Notes: generated from the sequence alone by a model not told the origin. 6,829 bases of DNA from Thermoleophilia bacterium (GCA_025964455.1 JAOPYU010000229.1:1-6829); one strand, 5' to 3'; positions 1 to 6,219 are shown, counted from the first letter of the stretch. Translations and numbers: made by a program.

Positions 1-330
1 AGCGGCGGTCGCGGCAACGACCGCCTCACGGGCCTTGCGGGCGCGGACGTGCTCAACGGCGGCATCGGCGACGACTTCGCGCTGGGCGGCGCAGGTGCCG
101 ACGTGCTGTTCGGCCAGGCCGGCGTCGACGCCCTGTACGGCGGGGACGGCGACGACCGCATCTTCGGCGGCGCCGGGTCGGATCGCCTGTTCGGCGGAGC
201 GGGCAACGACCGCCTCACCTCCGTGGCGACCGACGCCGGCATCGACACGCTCGACTGCGGTGACGGCGTCGACGTTGCGCGGATCCGCAGCGGCGACACC
301 GCGCTCGACTGCGAGACGGTGATCGTCGTG
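1..330 (+). repeat. RTX-like module 1 of the upstream paralogue (partial)
   Basis: Visible residues 1-110 hold tandem G/D-rich nonapeptides, then the link LTSVATDAGID and a cysteine cap (C86, C104). The link matches LTSLATDTGGYD of module 1 in the downstream paralogue, differing by one inserted residue. The left end of the module is outside the window. Confidence 0.75.
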
Positions 331-801
331 GACACCACCCCGGTCGCCACCGATGACGTCAAGACCGGCACGGCTCGCGGGGACGCGCTGTTCGGCTGGG
401 GCGGCAACGACACCCTCTCGGGCCTCGGTGGCCCCGACCTGCTGATGGGCGGGGTCGGCAACGACACGCTCGACGGCGGCGACGGCCGTGACCGCCTCTT
501 CGGCCAGGCAGGCGACGACGCGCTGCGCGGCGGCGCCGGAGCCGACCTGCTGTTCGGGTCGGCCGGGGTCGATTCGCTCGATGGCGGTGACGGCAATGAT
601 CGGCTGTGGGCTGGCGACGGTGTCGACTCGCTGCTCGGCGGCGCGGGAGCTGACCTGCTCCACGCCACGGCCGATGACGCGGCCGTGGACACGCTCGACT
701 GCGGCGACGGCACCGATGTCGCGAAGGTCCGCGCCGGCGACGTCACGACCAACTGCGAGACGGTGCAGACGGTCACGACGGCGGACCCCGCGGACAAGTA
801 G
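1..801 (+). CDS. RTX-like calcium-binding repeat protein, 5' truncated by window edge
   Basis: The frame is open from base 1 to the TAG at 799-801 (266 residues visible), and the start lies upstream. The visible chain is almost entirely glycine/aspartate nonapeptides of the GGxGxDxLx type, the hemolysin-type (RTX) calcium-binding repeat that forms a parallel beta-roll in secreted or surface proteins. There are two modules. Each ends in a cap of the form D-C-G-D-G-x-D-V-A with a second cysteine in C-E-T-V: C86/C104 and C234/C252 of the visible chain, both pairs 17 residues apart. A linker rich in V, T and D (about residues 108-121) joins the modules, and a short TTADPADK tail ends the protein. 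It aligns collinearly with the RTX-like protein at 1530-2519, which suggests that about 62 N-terminal residues, including a signal peptide, are missing here. No enzymatic domain is visible, so it may be a structural or surface protein. Calcium binding and export are inferred from the family. Confidence 0.88.
   Translation, partial: SGGRGNDRLTGLAGADVLNGGIGDDFALGGAGADVLFGQAGVDALYGGDGDDRIFGGAGSDRLFGGAGNDRLTSVATDAGIDTLDCGDGVDVARIRSGDTALDCETVIVVDTTPVATDDVKTGTARGDALFGWGGNDTLSGLGGPDLLMGGVGNDTLDGGDGRDRLFGQAGDDALRGGAGADLLFGSAGVDSLDGGDGNDRLWAGDGVDSLLGGAGADLLHATADDAAVDTLDCGDGTDVAKVRAGDVTTNCETVQTVTTADPADK
367..765 (+). repeat. RTX-like module 2 of the upstream paralogue
   Basis: The module opens with GTARGDALFGWGGND, runs through about ten G/D nonapeptides, then TADDAAVD and the cysteine cap (C234, C252). 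It pairs best with module 2 of the downstream paralogue (GTAHGDGLLGWGGND ... TADDAAID), not with module 1 of its own gene. Confidence 0.75.
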
Positions 802-809
802 CACTGCGC

Positions 810-841
810 GCGTGTGCGGGTAGGGGCCGGGCAGCACACGC
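810..841 (+). terminator. Candidate factor-independent hairpin after the first RTX-like gene
   Basis: GCGTGTGC (810-817) and GCACACGC (834-841) are perfect 8-base inverted complements around a 16-base G-rich loop, starting 9 bases after the TAG at 799-801. There is no T tract, so it is not a classical intrinsic terminator. High-GC actinobacteria often use such tailless hairpins. It could instead sit in the 5' leader of the reductase gene, since it ends 23 bases before that ATG. Confidence 0.4.
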
Positions 842-854
842 CCGACAACCCGCC

Positions 855-858
855 GAGG
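855..858 (+). promoter_or_regulatory. Ribosome binding site deciding the reductase start
   Basis: GAGG lies 6 bases before the ATG at 865. This favours 865 over the in-frame GTG at 814, which would place its first codons inside the hairpin at 810-841, and over the internal ATG at 904. Confidence 0.6.
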
Positions 859-864
859 TCCCGC

Positions 865-1533
865 ATGCCTGACGAAGCCGCCACGCCCCGACGCCCGATC
901 CGCATGCTGGTGTTCAGCGCCTCGCATCGCGAGGGTTCGCTGAACACCAAGCTCGCCCTGCAGGCGCGCGAGGTGCTCGAAGGCACGGGGGTCCAGGTCG
1001 ACTACGCGACCATGCAGGAGTTCGACTGCCCGTCCTACGACGGTGACGTCGAGGCCGCGGAAGGCATCCCCGCCGGCGCCGTGCAGCTGCGCGACCGACT
1101 CGAGGCGGCGAACGCCTTCGTGATCGTCTCGCCCGAGTACAACGCATCGATGCCCGGCCATCTCAAGAACGCCATCGACTGGACGAGCCGCCATCGCCCG
1201 CAGCCCTTCCAGGGCCGGCACTGCCTGCTCATGAGCGCATCGCCCTCCATGGTCGGCGGTAACCGCGGGCTCTGGTCGCTCCGGATCCCGCTCGAGCACC
1301 TGGGCGCGCCCGTCTACCCCGACATGTTCTCGTTCGCCCAGGCGCATGAGGGATTCGACGAGGCGGGCGCCTTCCGCCTGGAGATGCTGCGCGACCGCTT
1401 CACGCATACCCTCGTCGCCTTCGCCGACCAGGTCGAGGCGAGCACGCACTATCCCTGTGCCAAGGCTCGGTGGGTGGAGTTCCTCGGGGAGCCGGCGAGC
1501 GACGTGATCGATCGCGTGGAACAGCCGGCGTGA
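865..1533 (+). CDS. NADPH-dependent FMN reductase family flavoprotein
   Basis: This 222-residue protein has the flavodoxin-like fold of the NADPH-dependent FMN reductase family (PF03358 type), cytoplasmic enzymes that use NAD(P)H and bound FMN to reduce flavin, quinones, azo compounds or metals. The first strand and phosphate loop are at residues 12-31 (LVFSASHREGSLNTKLA, with the S-x-R-x-x-S-x-N pattern). The family signature SPEYNASMPGHLKNAIDW is at 89-106. A third flavin-contact loop, SASPSMVGGNRG, is at 124-135. About 40 residues after the core (from around 182) make it longer than the usual 180-200. The ATG at 865 is chosen for its ribosome binding site. Its TGA overlaps the likely GTG start of the next gene by 4 bases, which suggests translational coupling to the RTX-like protein and M48 protease. 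The physiological substrate cannot be told from the sequence. Confidence 0.9.
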   Translation: MPDEAATPRRPIRMLVFSASHREGSLNTKLALQAREVLEGTGVQVDYATMQEFDCPSYDGDVEAAEGIPAGAVQLRDRLEAANAFVIVSPEYNASMPGHLKNAIDWTSRHRPQPFQGRHCLLMSASPSMVGGNRGLWSLRIPLEHLGAPVYPDMFSFAQAHEGFDEAGAFRLEMLRDRFTHTLVAFADQVEASTHYPCAKARWVEFLGEPASDVIDRVEQPA

Positions 1534-2519
1534 GCGGGCATACCGTACGCGTGAATTCCCGCCGACACCTCCGCGCAGCTCCGTCCCTGCTGCTGAACGC
1601 CGCGCTCGTCGCGTGCCTCGCGCTGCTGTGGTGCGCGCCTGGTGCAGCCGCCTTCATCCGCAACGGCACGCCGACCGGTGACCTGCTCAACGGCTCCGGC
1701 TCCGGCGACCTCATGCATGGGCGCGGCGGCAACGACGACCTCGTCGGCTGGGGCGGCAACGACCGCCTCTACGGCGACGACGGATTCGACGGCCTCGCCG
1801 GGCTGGACGGCAACGACCTGCTCTTCGGCGGCACCGAGAACGACATCATGTGGGGCGCGGACGGCAACGACGAGCTGCAGGGCGGCCCCGGCGCCGACAT
1901 CCTCCACGGCGGCGCGGGCAACGACCGACTGACATCACTGGCGACCGATACCGGCGGATATGACCGCGTCAACTGCATGTCAGGCTACGACGTCGCACGC
2001 GTGCGCGGCGGCGACACGATCTGGGACTGCGAGGTGATCATCGTCGTGGCACCGGTCAACCTCCGGCGCGACGACGAGCTGCGCGGAACCGCCCACGGCG
2101 ACGGGCTGCTCGGCTGGGGCGGCAACGACACGCTGCACGGCGTCACCGGCAACGACCAGCTGTTCGGGCACACCGGGCGCGATCTGCTGCTCGGCGGTTC
2201 GGGCGTGGACCGGCTGTTCGGCGGCGACGGCCGCGACCGCCTCTACGGCGGGGTCGACGGCGATCGCCTCGTGGGCGGTGCCGACGCCGACCTGCTCGCA
2301 GGCGGACCGGGACGTGACCAGCTCTGGGGCGGCCCGGGGCTCGACCACCTCCAGGGCGGGCCGGGCGACGACGTGCTCTCCTCCACCGCCGACGATGCGG
2401 CGATCGACCTGGTCGAGTGCGGCGACGGTCGCGACGTCGCGATCATCCGGGAAGGGGACCGCACCATGGGATGCGAGACCATCCGGCGCGTGAGCGTGAC
2501 CGTCGCGGCGGAACGCTGA
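1530..2519 (+). CDS. Secreted RTX-like calcium-binding repeat protein (second paralogue)
   Basis: This 329-residue protein has an N-terminal signal peptide: a basic stretch (RRHLR, residues 11-15), a hydrophobic core (about 19-34) and a cleavable end CAPGAAA just before F42. Two modules of RTX nonapeptides follow. Each is capped by a cysteine pair 17 residues apart (C149/C167 and C297/C315), and the caps are 148 residues apart as in the upstream paralogue. The first cap is degenerate (NCMSGYD instead of DCGDGxD). The GTG at 1530 is preferred because it forms a GTGA overlap with the reductase stop, with GGA at 1518-1520 upstream. The GTG at 1551 would also leave a good 34-residue signal peptide and cannot be excluded. 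No catalytic domain is seen. Calcium-dependent folding after export is inferred from the repeat family. The M48 protease gene begins one base after its stop. Confidence 0.87.
   Translation: MSGHTVRVNSRRHLRAAPSLLLNAALVACLALLWCAPGAAAFIRNGTPTGDLLNGSGSGDLMHGRGGNDDLVGWGGNDRLYGDDGFDGLAGLDGNDLLFGGTENDIMWGADGNDELQGGPGADILHGGAGNDRLTSLATDTGGYDRVNCMSGYDVARVRGGDTIWDCEVIIVVAPVNLRRDDELRGTAHGDGLLGWGGNDTLHGVTGNDQLFGHTGRDLLLGGSGVDRLFGGDGRDRLYGGVDGDRLVGGADADLLAGGPGRDQLWGGPGLDHLQGGPGDDVLSSTADDAAIDLVECGDGRDVAIIREGDRTMGCETIRRVSVTVAAER
1665..2048 (+). repeat. RTX-like module 1 of the downstream paralogue
   Basis: Residues 46-173 start at GTPTGDLLNG, contain about nine G/D nonapeptides, the link LTSLATDTGGYD, and a cysteine cap (C149, C167) ending in VIIVV. 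Its counterpart in the other gene ends TVIVV. Confidence 0.75.
2085..2483 (+). repeat. RTX-like module 2 of the downstream paralogue
   Basis: Residues 186-318 start at GTAHGDGLLGWGGND, contain about ten G/D nonapeptides and TADDAAID, and end in the cap with C297 and C315. The protein ends 11 residues later. Confidence 0.75.
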
Positions 2520-2520
2520 C

Positions 2521-3369
2521 ATGGGCCGCCGCGTACTCATCGGCGTGGTCCTCGCGGTCATCGCACTGGGCTACACTTACTTCACGGCCGAGGAGCAGAC
2601 CGTCCCGATCACCGGGCGCGCGCAGCGCGTGGCGATGAGCGACCAGCAGCAGCAGGAGCTCGGGCTGCAGGTGTACCAGCAGACGCTGCAGGAGGAGGGC
2701 GAACAGGTCGTCACCTCCGGGCCGCAGTACGAGCAGGTCAAGCGGGTCGCGCAGCGCATCGCGCGGGTCGGGGCCGTCGACAAACCTGAGTTCGACTGGG
2801 AGTTCTCGCTCGTGGAGCGCCCCGAGGCCAATGCCTTCTGCCTGCCCGGCGGCAAGATCGTGGTGTTCACCGGACTGCTCGACGTCGCGAAGACCGATGA
2901 CGAGCTCGCGATCGTCGTCGGCCACGAGGTCGCGCATGCGGTCGCCGAGCACGGAGCTGAGCGCATCTTCCGCGAGGAGCTGACCAACCGGGCAGTTGCC
3001 GCTGCATCGGGGGCGTTCGCCGATGATCCTGCACGCTTCCAGCAGGTGGCCGGCCTGCTCGGCGCCGGCGCGCAGGTCGGGCTGTCGCTGCCGTGGGGGC
3101 GCGAGCAGGAGAGCGAGTCCGACCACATCGGCCTGATCTATGCGGCGCGTGCGGGGTACGACCCGAGCGCGGGCATCACGTTCTGGACCCGCATGCAGCA
3201 GGCGTCGAAGGGCGCGCAGCCCCCGGAGTACCTGTCGACCCACCCGTCCGGTGCGACTCGCGTGAAGAACATCCAGGGGTGGCTGCCGGAGGCCCGGCGC
3301 GAACGCCGCGACCCGGGCACGGACGAGGTCGCCAGCGAGGTCGAGGACGAGCAGGCGAACGACGCATGA
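2521..3369 (+). CDS. Membrane-anchored M48 family zinc metalloprotease
   Basis: This 282-residue protein has the plan of single-helix M48 peptidases related to LoiP/BepA/Oma1-type enzymes. Residues 1-4 (MGRR) precede one hydrophobic segment (about 5-21), so the catalytic domain should face outside the membrane. A Q-rich helix (41-63) resembles the usual start of the domain. The zinc site is HEVAH at 135-139 (ligands H135 and H139, catalytic E136), with the third ligand E197 in ESESD and D201 supporting. The segment EANAFCLPGGKIVVFTGLL (102-120) is the conserved edge strand. STHPSGATR (239-247) matches the conserved histidine loop of the BepA group. The acidic C-terminal tail (268-282) has no clear role. 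The family cleaves damaged or misfolded envelope proteins. The ATG at 2521 is one base after the RTX-like stop, so co-expression is likely. The secreted RTX-like protein is a possible substrate or partner, but only by context. Confidence 0.93.
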   Translation: MGRRVLIGVVLAVIALGYTYFTAEEQTVPITGRAQRVAMSDQQQQELGLQVYQQTLQEEGEQVVTSGPQYEQVKRVAQRIARVGAVDKPEFDWEFSLVERPEANAFCLPGGKIVVFTGLLDVAKTDDELAIVVGHEVAHAVAEHGAERIFREELTNRAVAAASGAFADDPARFQQVAGLLGAGAQVGLSLPWGREQESESDHIGLIYAARAGYDPSAGITFWTRMQQASKGAQPPEYLSTHPSGATRVKNIQGWLPEARRERRDPGTDEVASEVEDEQANDA

Positions 3370-3375
3370 CGTCAG

Positions 3376-4293
3376 TCAGAAGCGGTCCGGCAGGAATTGG
3401 TACAGGTCGGTGCCAAGCGCGCGCGCCGCGTCAGTGAACGGACGCAGCATCGGCCCGCCCGTCGGGCGCAGCTCGTCGACGAGCCGTGCCGGGATCCGGC
3501 CAGCGCGTGCGAGCGCGCGCAGCGGATGCCCCTCGGGCGCCCCGACGAGCAGCTGCTCCCGCCCCGGCTCCTCGCGCTGTTCGACGGCCCACGCGCAGGC
3601 GTCGTGCAGCAGCGCCAGCGCCACATCGTCATTGACCGCCTGCAGTTCGCTGAAGACGACGGCGTGGCGCTCGCGGGCTGCGACGCTCGTGTGCTCGGGC
3701 GGGCCATCCAGGCCGCGCCAGGTCCAGCCCACGAGCTGCCCGTCGCGGTACGCCACGCGGACTTCGCTCGGCTCGAGCCGCGCCCACGCGCGCCCGTCGC
3801 TCGAGCGCAGCGCCGCACCGGGCATCGTTCGGGCCAGCTCCGCATACAGCTCGACCATCGCTGGGTGGTCCGTGGCGACGTAGCCTCGGACCTTGACGTC
3901 CGTAGGGCCGGCGGGCAGGCGAGCCATGTCCGCGAGTGACACACGGACCCAGCGCTCGTCGCCGCAGCTGCGCCATCCGAAGCGGTCGTAGTAGTCGTCG
4001 ATGCCGTAGAGCAGCGATCCGTCCAGCGCTCTCGCCACCATCCACTCGACCGCGTCATCCAGCAGCCGGGCCGCGAGCCCGCGTCGACGATGCGACGGTC
4101 TGGTCTCGACGTTGCCGATGCCGCCGCAGCGCACGATCCCGCCGGCGCCGTCCGACAGCTCGATGACATCGATCGTGAGGGACGATACGTCGACCGGCCG
4201 GCCGCTCACCTGCTCGGCCAGCGCGAAACGCGTGCGGCCGTGTGGCTCGGTCCGCTCCTCGAGCGAAAGCCCGGGCGCGGGCTCGCTCGTCAC
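3376..4293 (-). CDS. GNAT family N-acetyltransferase, probably tandem-domain (Eis-like layout)
   Basis: This 305-residue protein carries an N-terminal GNAT domain. The acetyl-CoA motif A, VETRPSHRRRGLAARLL (62-78), contains R-x-x-G-x-A at R69-G72-A74. YDRFGW at 102-107 is the typical closing Y-x-x-F-G motif. The C-terminal half (about 180-285) looks like a second, degenerate GNAT fold: strand AYRDGQLVGW (181-190), helix LLHDACAWAV (228-237) and the HPL...G...RP end. This layout recalls the Eis group, although full Eis is about 400 residues with a C-terminal sterol-carrier-like domain that is absent here. The acceptor (amine or protein) is unknown. The GTG start at 4293 gives a 4-base overlap (GTGA) with the stop of the upstream membrane protein gene. 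The frame stays open to 5367, but homologous-looking sequence begins only after this GTG. Its stop faces the M48 protease stop across 6 bases. Confidence 0.87.
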   Translation of the reverse strand: MTSEPAPGLSLEERTEPHGRTRFALAEQVSGRPVDVSSLTIDVIELSDGAGGIVRCGGIGNVETRPSHRRRGLAARLLDDAVEWMVARALDGSLLYGIDDYYDRFGWRSCGDERWVRVSLADMARLPAGPTDVKVRGYVATDHPAMVELYAELARTMPGAALRSSDGRAWARLEPSEVRVAYRDGQLVGWTWRGLDGPPEHTSVAARERHAVVFSELQAVNDDVALALLHDACAWAVEQREEPGREQLLVGAPEGHPLRALARAGRIPARLVDELRPTGGPMLRPFTDAARALGTDLYQFLPDRF

Positions 4294-4859
4294 GCCGCGG
4301 CCTGCTGGCGATCCCAGGACTTGTAGGAGTCGAGCAGTCCGCTGAATCGCCGCACGAGCATCGGGTCCCCCTCGATGCGAACACGGCGCTCGACGGTCGC
4401 CCGCAGCACGCGTGCCATGAGCAGGTCCTCGTCGCGCCATGCATTGAGTGGCAGCCACAGCACGCGCTGCTCTGCATCCTCGAGGCGCAGCACGAGCTCG
4501 AACCGCTTGCGCCCACCGCTCTCGCCGGACGTGCCCGACGGCGTTCCCGCATCGATGTTGCCCTTGCCGAACACCTCGGCGCCGACGAGCAGGCGCAGGT
4601 CGACGGCATGGACGGTCAGCAGGGATCGGATCGCAAGCACGTTGCGACGCACCTCGACATACGACATCAGGTACCAGACCCCGAAGGCGAGTGGCAGCGC
4701 GAGCGCCACGCCGATGATGAGCCACGGCAGCATCGGGATCTGCTTCGACAGCGTCGGCGCCACGCGCGGGACCCAGAGCACGGCCACGAGCGCCGCCAGG
4801 CAGACGCTGACGAGCACGAAGGGGACGGCCGAGACCTTGTATCGGGTGCGGTAGTGCAT
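4290..4859 (-). CDS. Two-helix membrane protein of unknown function with a cytoplasmic beta-rich domain
   Basis: This 189-residue protein has two likely transmembrane helices, about residues 9-30 (VSAVPFVLVSVCLAALV...) and 43-65 (MLPWLIIGVALALPLAF...), joined by a short loop. A soluble domain follows (about 68-180) with alternating strands such as RFELVLRL and RVLWLPL, a conserved-looking tryptophan (W141), and a glycine/serine-rich insert (105-117). The layout of two helices then a small beta domain resembles bacterial PH-like membrane proteins, but I cannot name a family with confidence. The ATG at 4859 (MHYRTRYKVS) is chosen because the 64 in-frame residues upstream are R/P/G-rich and not protein-like. 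No clear ribosome binding site precedes it. Its TGA overlaps the GTG of the acetyltransferase, so the two are probably translated together. Confidence 0.75.
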   Translation of the reverse strand: MHYRTRYKVSAVPFVLVSVCLAALVAVLWVPRVAPTLSKQIPMLPWLIIGVALALPLAFGVWYLMSYVEVRRNVLAIRSLLTVHAVDLRLLVGAEVFGKGNIDAGTPSGTSGESGGRKRFELVLRLEDAEQRVLWLPLNAWRDEDLLMARVLRATVERRVRIEGDPMLVRRFSGLLDSYKSWDRQQAAA

Positions 4860-5053
4860 GGGTGCGTGTGGGGCTCGATCGCGCACGTGGGCCGCACGCG
4901 GTCGAGGACACCCCGTGCATCGGTAGTTCCGGGTTCGGACTGAAGAGCGAACGGTCCGACGCCCCAGCAGGTGCGGGCCGCCGGAGCGGCCGCACGGGGC
5001 CCGTCCAGCCCTGCTGTGCCCCGGAAACCCCGCGCACGCGGGAAGATCCACCC
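4860..5053. promoter_or_regulatory. Divergent intergenic region, presumed to hold two promoters
   Basis: These 194 bases separate the - strand membrane protein start from the + strand phosphoesterase start, so promoters for both must lie here or within the coding ends. I see no convincing -35/-10 pair. Visible elements are a CACGTG palindrome (4884-4889) and a short inverted repeat, GGCCGC-CGGA-GCGGCC (4976-4991), which would form a 6-bp hairpin. In such GC-rich DNA both could be chance. The assignment as a regulatory region rests on gene orientation. Confidence 0.4.
5040..5045 (+). promoter_or_regulatory. Ribosome binding site of the phosphoesterase gene
   Basis: GGGAAG lies 8 bases before the ATG at 5054. 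It supports this start over the in-frame GTG at 4862, whose extra 64 residues look like translated non-coding DNA. Confidence 0.5.
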
Positions 5054-6205
5054 ATGCGCAGCGCCCCTGCCACCGCGAACGCGTCGCTCACCGCCGAGGA
5101 ACTCCGGCGGCGTCGCCGTTCGCTCGCGGCCGAGGCGCAGGAGCCGGCCGAGGACGAGAACCCCACGAGGCACGGCGAGGGTGTCGACGCCGAGCGTCCG
5201 CCGCGCCCGCTCGGTGTGGCGTCCGGCACCCCGTGGGAACCGCGCAACCCGACCCGCTCCTTCATCGGCCACACGCTCACGTACGAGTTCCTCGAGAAGC
5301 TCGAGGCGGCGCCGTGGCTCCAGGACATCGCCGTGTCGGTGCTCGCGCTGATCTCGCCGCTGGTCACCAGGTCCGAGGGGCCACCACCTCCGGACGTCGC
5401 CCCCGAGCCAGGCTCGTGGACCTTCGCCGCGCTCGGCGACTACGGCGCCGGCACCACCCACCTCAACCGGGTAGCCGCGAACCTCGCGCGCTCCGGCGCC
5501 AAGCTCGTCATCACGGCCGGCGACAACACGTACCCGACCGGCCGCTGGCAGGACTACGAGAAGAACTGGGAGCCGGCGATGGGCGCGATCGCGCGCTCAC
5601 GCAACTTCATGCCGGCGCTCGGCAACCACGACATGTACAAGGACGACCTGCGCCCCTACTTCGGGTACTTCCCGCACCTGAAGGGCCAGGCCTACTACAC
5701 GTTCACCGAGAAGAACGCCCAGTTCTACGCGCTCGACGGTGACCAGGACATCCGTCCCGGCAGCGCACAGTACCGCTGGCTCGAGCAGACGCTGCGCGAC
5801 TCGAAGTCGCCGTGGAAGGTCATTTACCTGCACTACCCACTGTTCGGCTCGACGGACAAGGGCAACGAGATCTCCGATGCCGTGCAGCCGCTCGCCGAGA
5901 AGTACGGCGTCCAGCTGGTGGTGGCGGGACACGAGCACAACTACCTGCGCTCGTTCCCCATCGGTGGCGTCACCCACCTGCTGACCGGCGGCGGCGGGCA
6001 GCGCGTCTACCCCTTCATGTCCAAGAAGTCCAAGCACCTCGCCCGCCGCGCGGCCGAGTACCACCACCTGGAGATCGCGGTCGGACAGACCCGTCTCGTC
6101 GTGCGCGCGATCAACGAGAACGGCACGCGCATCGATACGGTCGAGATCCCCGTGGACGCCGTCACGCGAGCCAAGCAGGGCGTCGCGACGCTCGTCCAGC
6201 GCTGA
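5054..6205 (+). CDS. Calcineurin-like metallophosphoesterase (purple acid phosphatase-type core)
   Basis: This 383-residue protein has all the metal-binding blocks of the calcineurin-like phosphoesterase superfamily in order: GDYG (D129), GDNTYP (D157, N158), GNHD (N191, H192, D193), YLHYPLFG (H260) and GHEHNYLR (H293, H295). The GDYG/GDNTYP wording and the HYPLF and GHEHN spacing are closest to purple or tartrate-resistant acid phosphatase-like members, which hydrolyse phosphate mono- or diesters with a two-metal centre. Residues 1-120 are an unusual extension: an arginine run (18-22), a charged and proline-rich part, and a conserved-looking segment RSFIGHTLTYEFLEKL (68-83) followed by a moderately hydrophobic stretch (92-105). 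No signal peptide is visible, so it may be cytoplasmic or membrane-associated. The natural substrate is unknown. It starts 194 bases from the divergent membrane protein gene. Confidence 0.92.
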   Translation: MRSAPATANASLTAEELRRRRRSLAAEAQEPAEDENPTRHGEGVDAERPPRPLGVASGTPWEPRNPTRSFIGHTLTYEFLEKLEAAPWLQDIAVSVLALISPLVTRSEGPPPPDVAPEPGSWTFAALGDYGAGTTHLNRVAANLARSGAKLVITAGDNTYPTGRWQDYEKNWEPAMGAIARSRNFMPALGNHDMYKDDLRPYFGYFPHLKGQAYYTFTEKNAQFYALDGDQDIRPGSAQYRWLEQTLRDSKSPWKVIYLHYPLFGSTDKGNEISDAVQPLAEKYGVQLVVAGHEHNYLRSFPIGGVTHLLTGGGGQRVYPFMSKKSKHLARRAAEYHHLEIAVGQTRLVVRAINENGTRIDTVEIPVDAVTRAKQGVATLVQR

Positions 6206-6219
6206 GCGCGACCCTCCCG

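Noticed and set aside
1470..1529. Earlier GTG start at 1470 for the second RTX-like gene
   Set aside because: It would overlap the reductase by 64 bases and bury the signal peptide behind about 20 residues of arginine/glycine-rich sequence. GTG 1530 or 1551 fits better.
1605..1616. Possible lipobox LVAC (residues 26-29) in the second RTX-like protein
   Set aside because: It matches the pattern, but the cysteine sits inside the hydrophobic core and is followed by more hydrophobic residues and a good signal peptidase I end (CAPGAAA). An ordinary secreted protein is more likely.
1..2519. The G/D-rich tandem repeats as a CRISPR array or mobile-element repeat
   Set aside because: The period follows protein nonapeptides (27 bases) in frame, with variable DNA and no spacer structure. 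They are coding repeats.
2443..3243. A 266-codon open frame antisense to the M48 protease
   Set aside because: It lies opposite a gene with complete catalytic motifs, has no recognisable domain, and has the leucine/arginine-rich composition of a shadow frame.
4976..4991. Inverted repeat GGCCGC-CGGA-GCGGCC as a terminator or operator
   Set aside because: The 6-bp all-G/C stem is easily expected by chance in this composition, and no gene ends here. It is mentioned only within the divergent region.
4862..5053. N-terminal extension of the phosphoesterase from the GTG at 4862
   Set aside because: The extra 64 residues are low-complexity and lack a ribosome binding site. The ATG at 5054 has GGGAAG at good spacing, and the region is the divergent promoter space.
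3376..5367. A 663-codon open frame on the - strand covering the acetyltransferase, the membrane protein and the phosphoesterase start
   Set aside because: Only the part after the GTG at 4293 is protein-like. The remainder overlaps two better-supported genes in other frames and is R/P/A-rich, as expected of chance open frames in GC-rich DNA.
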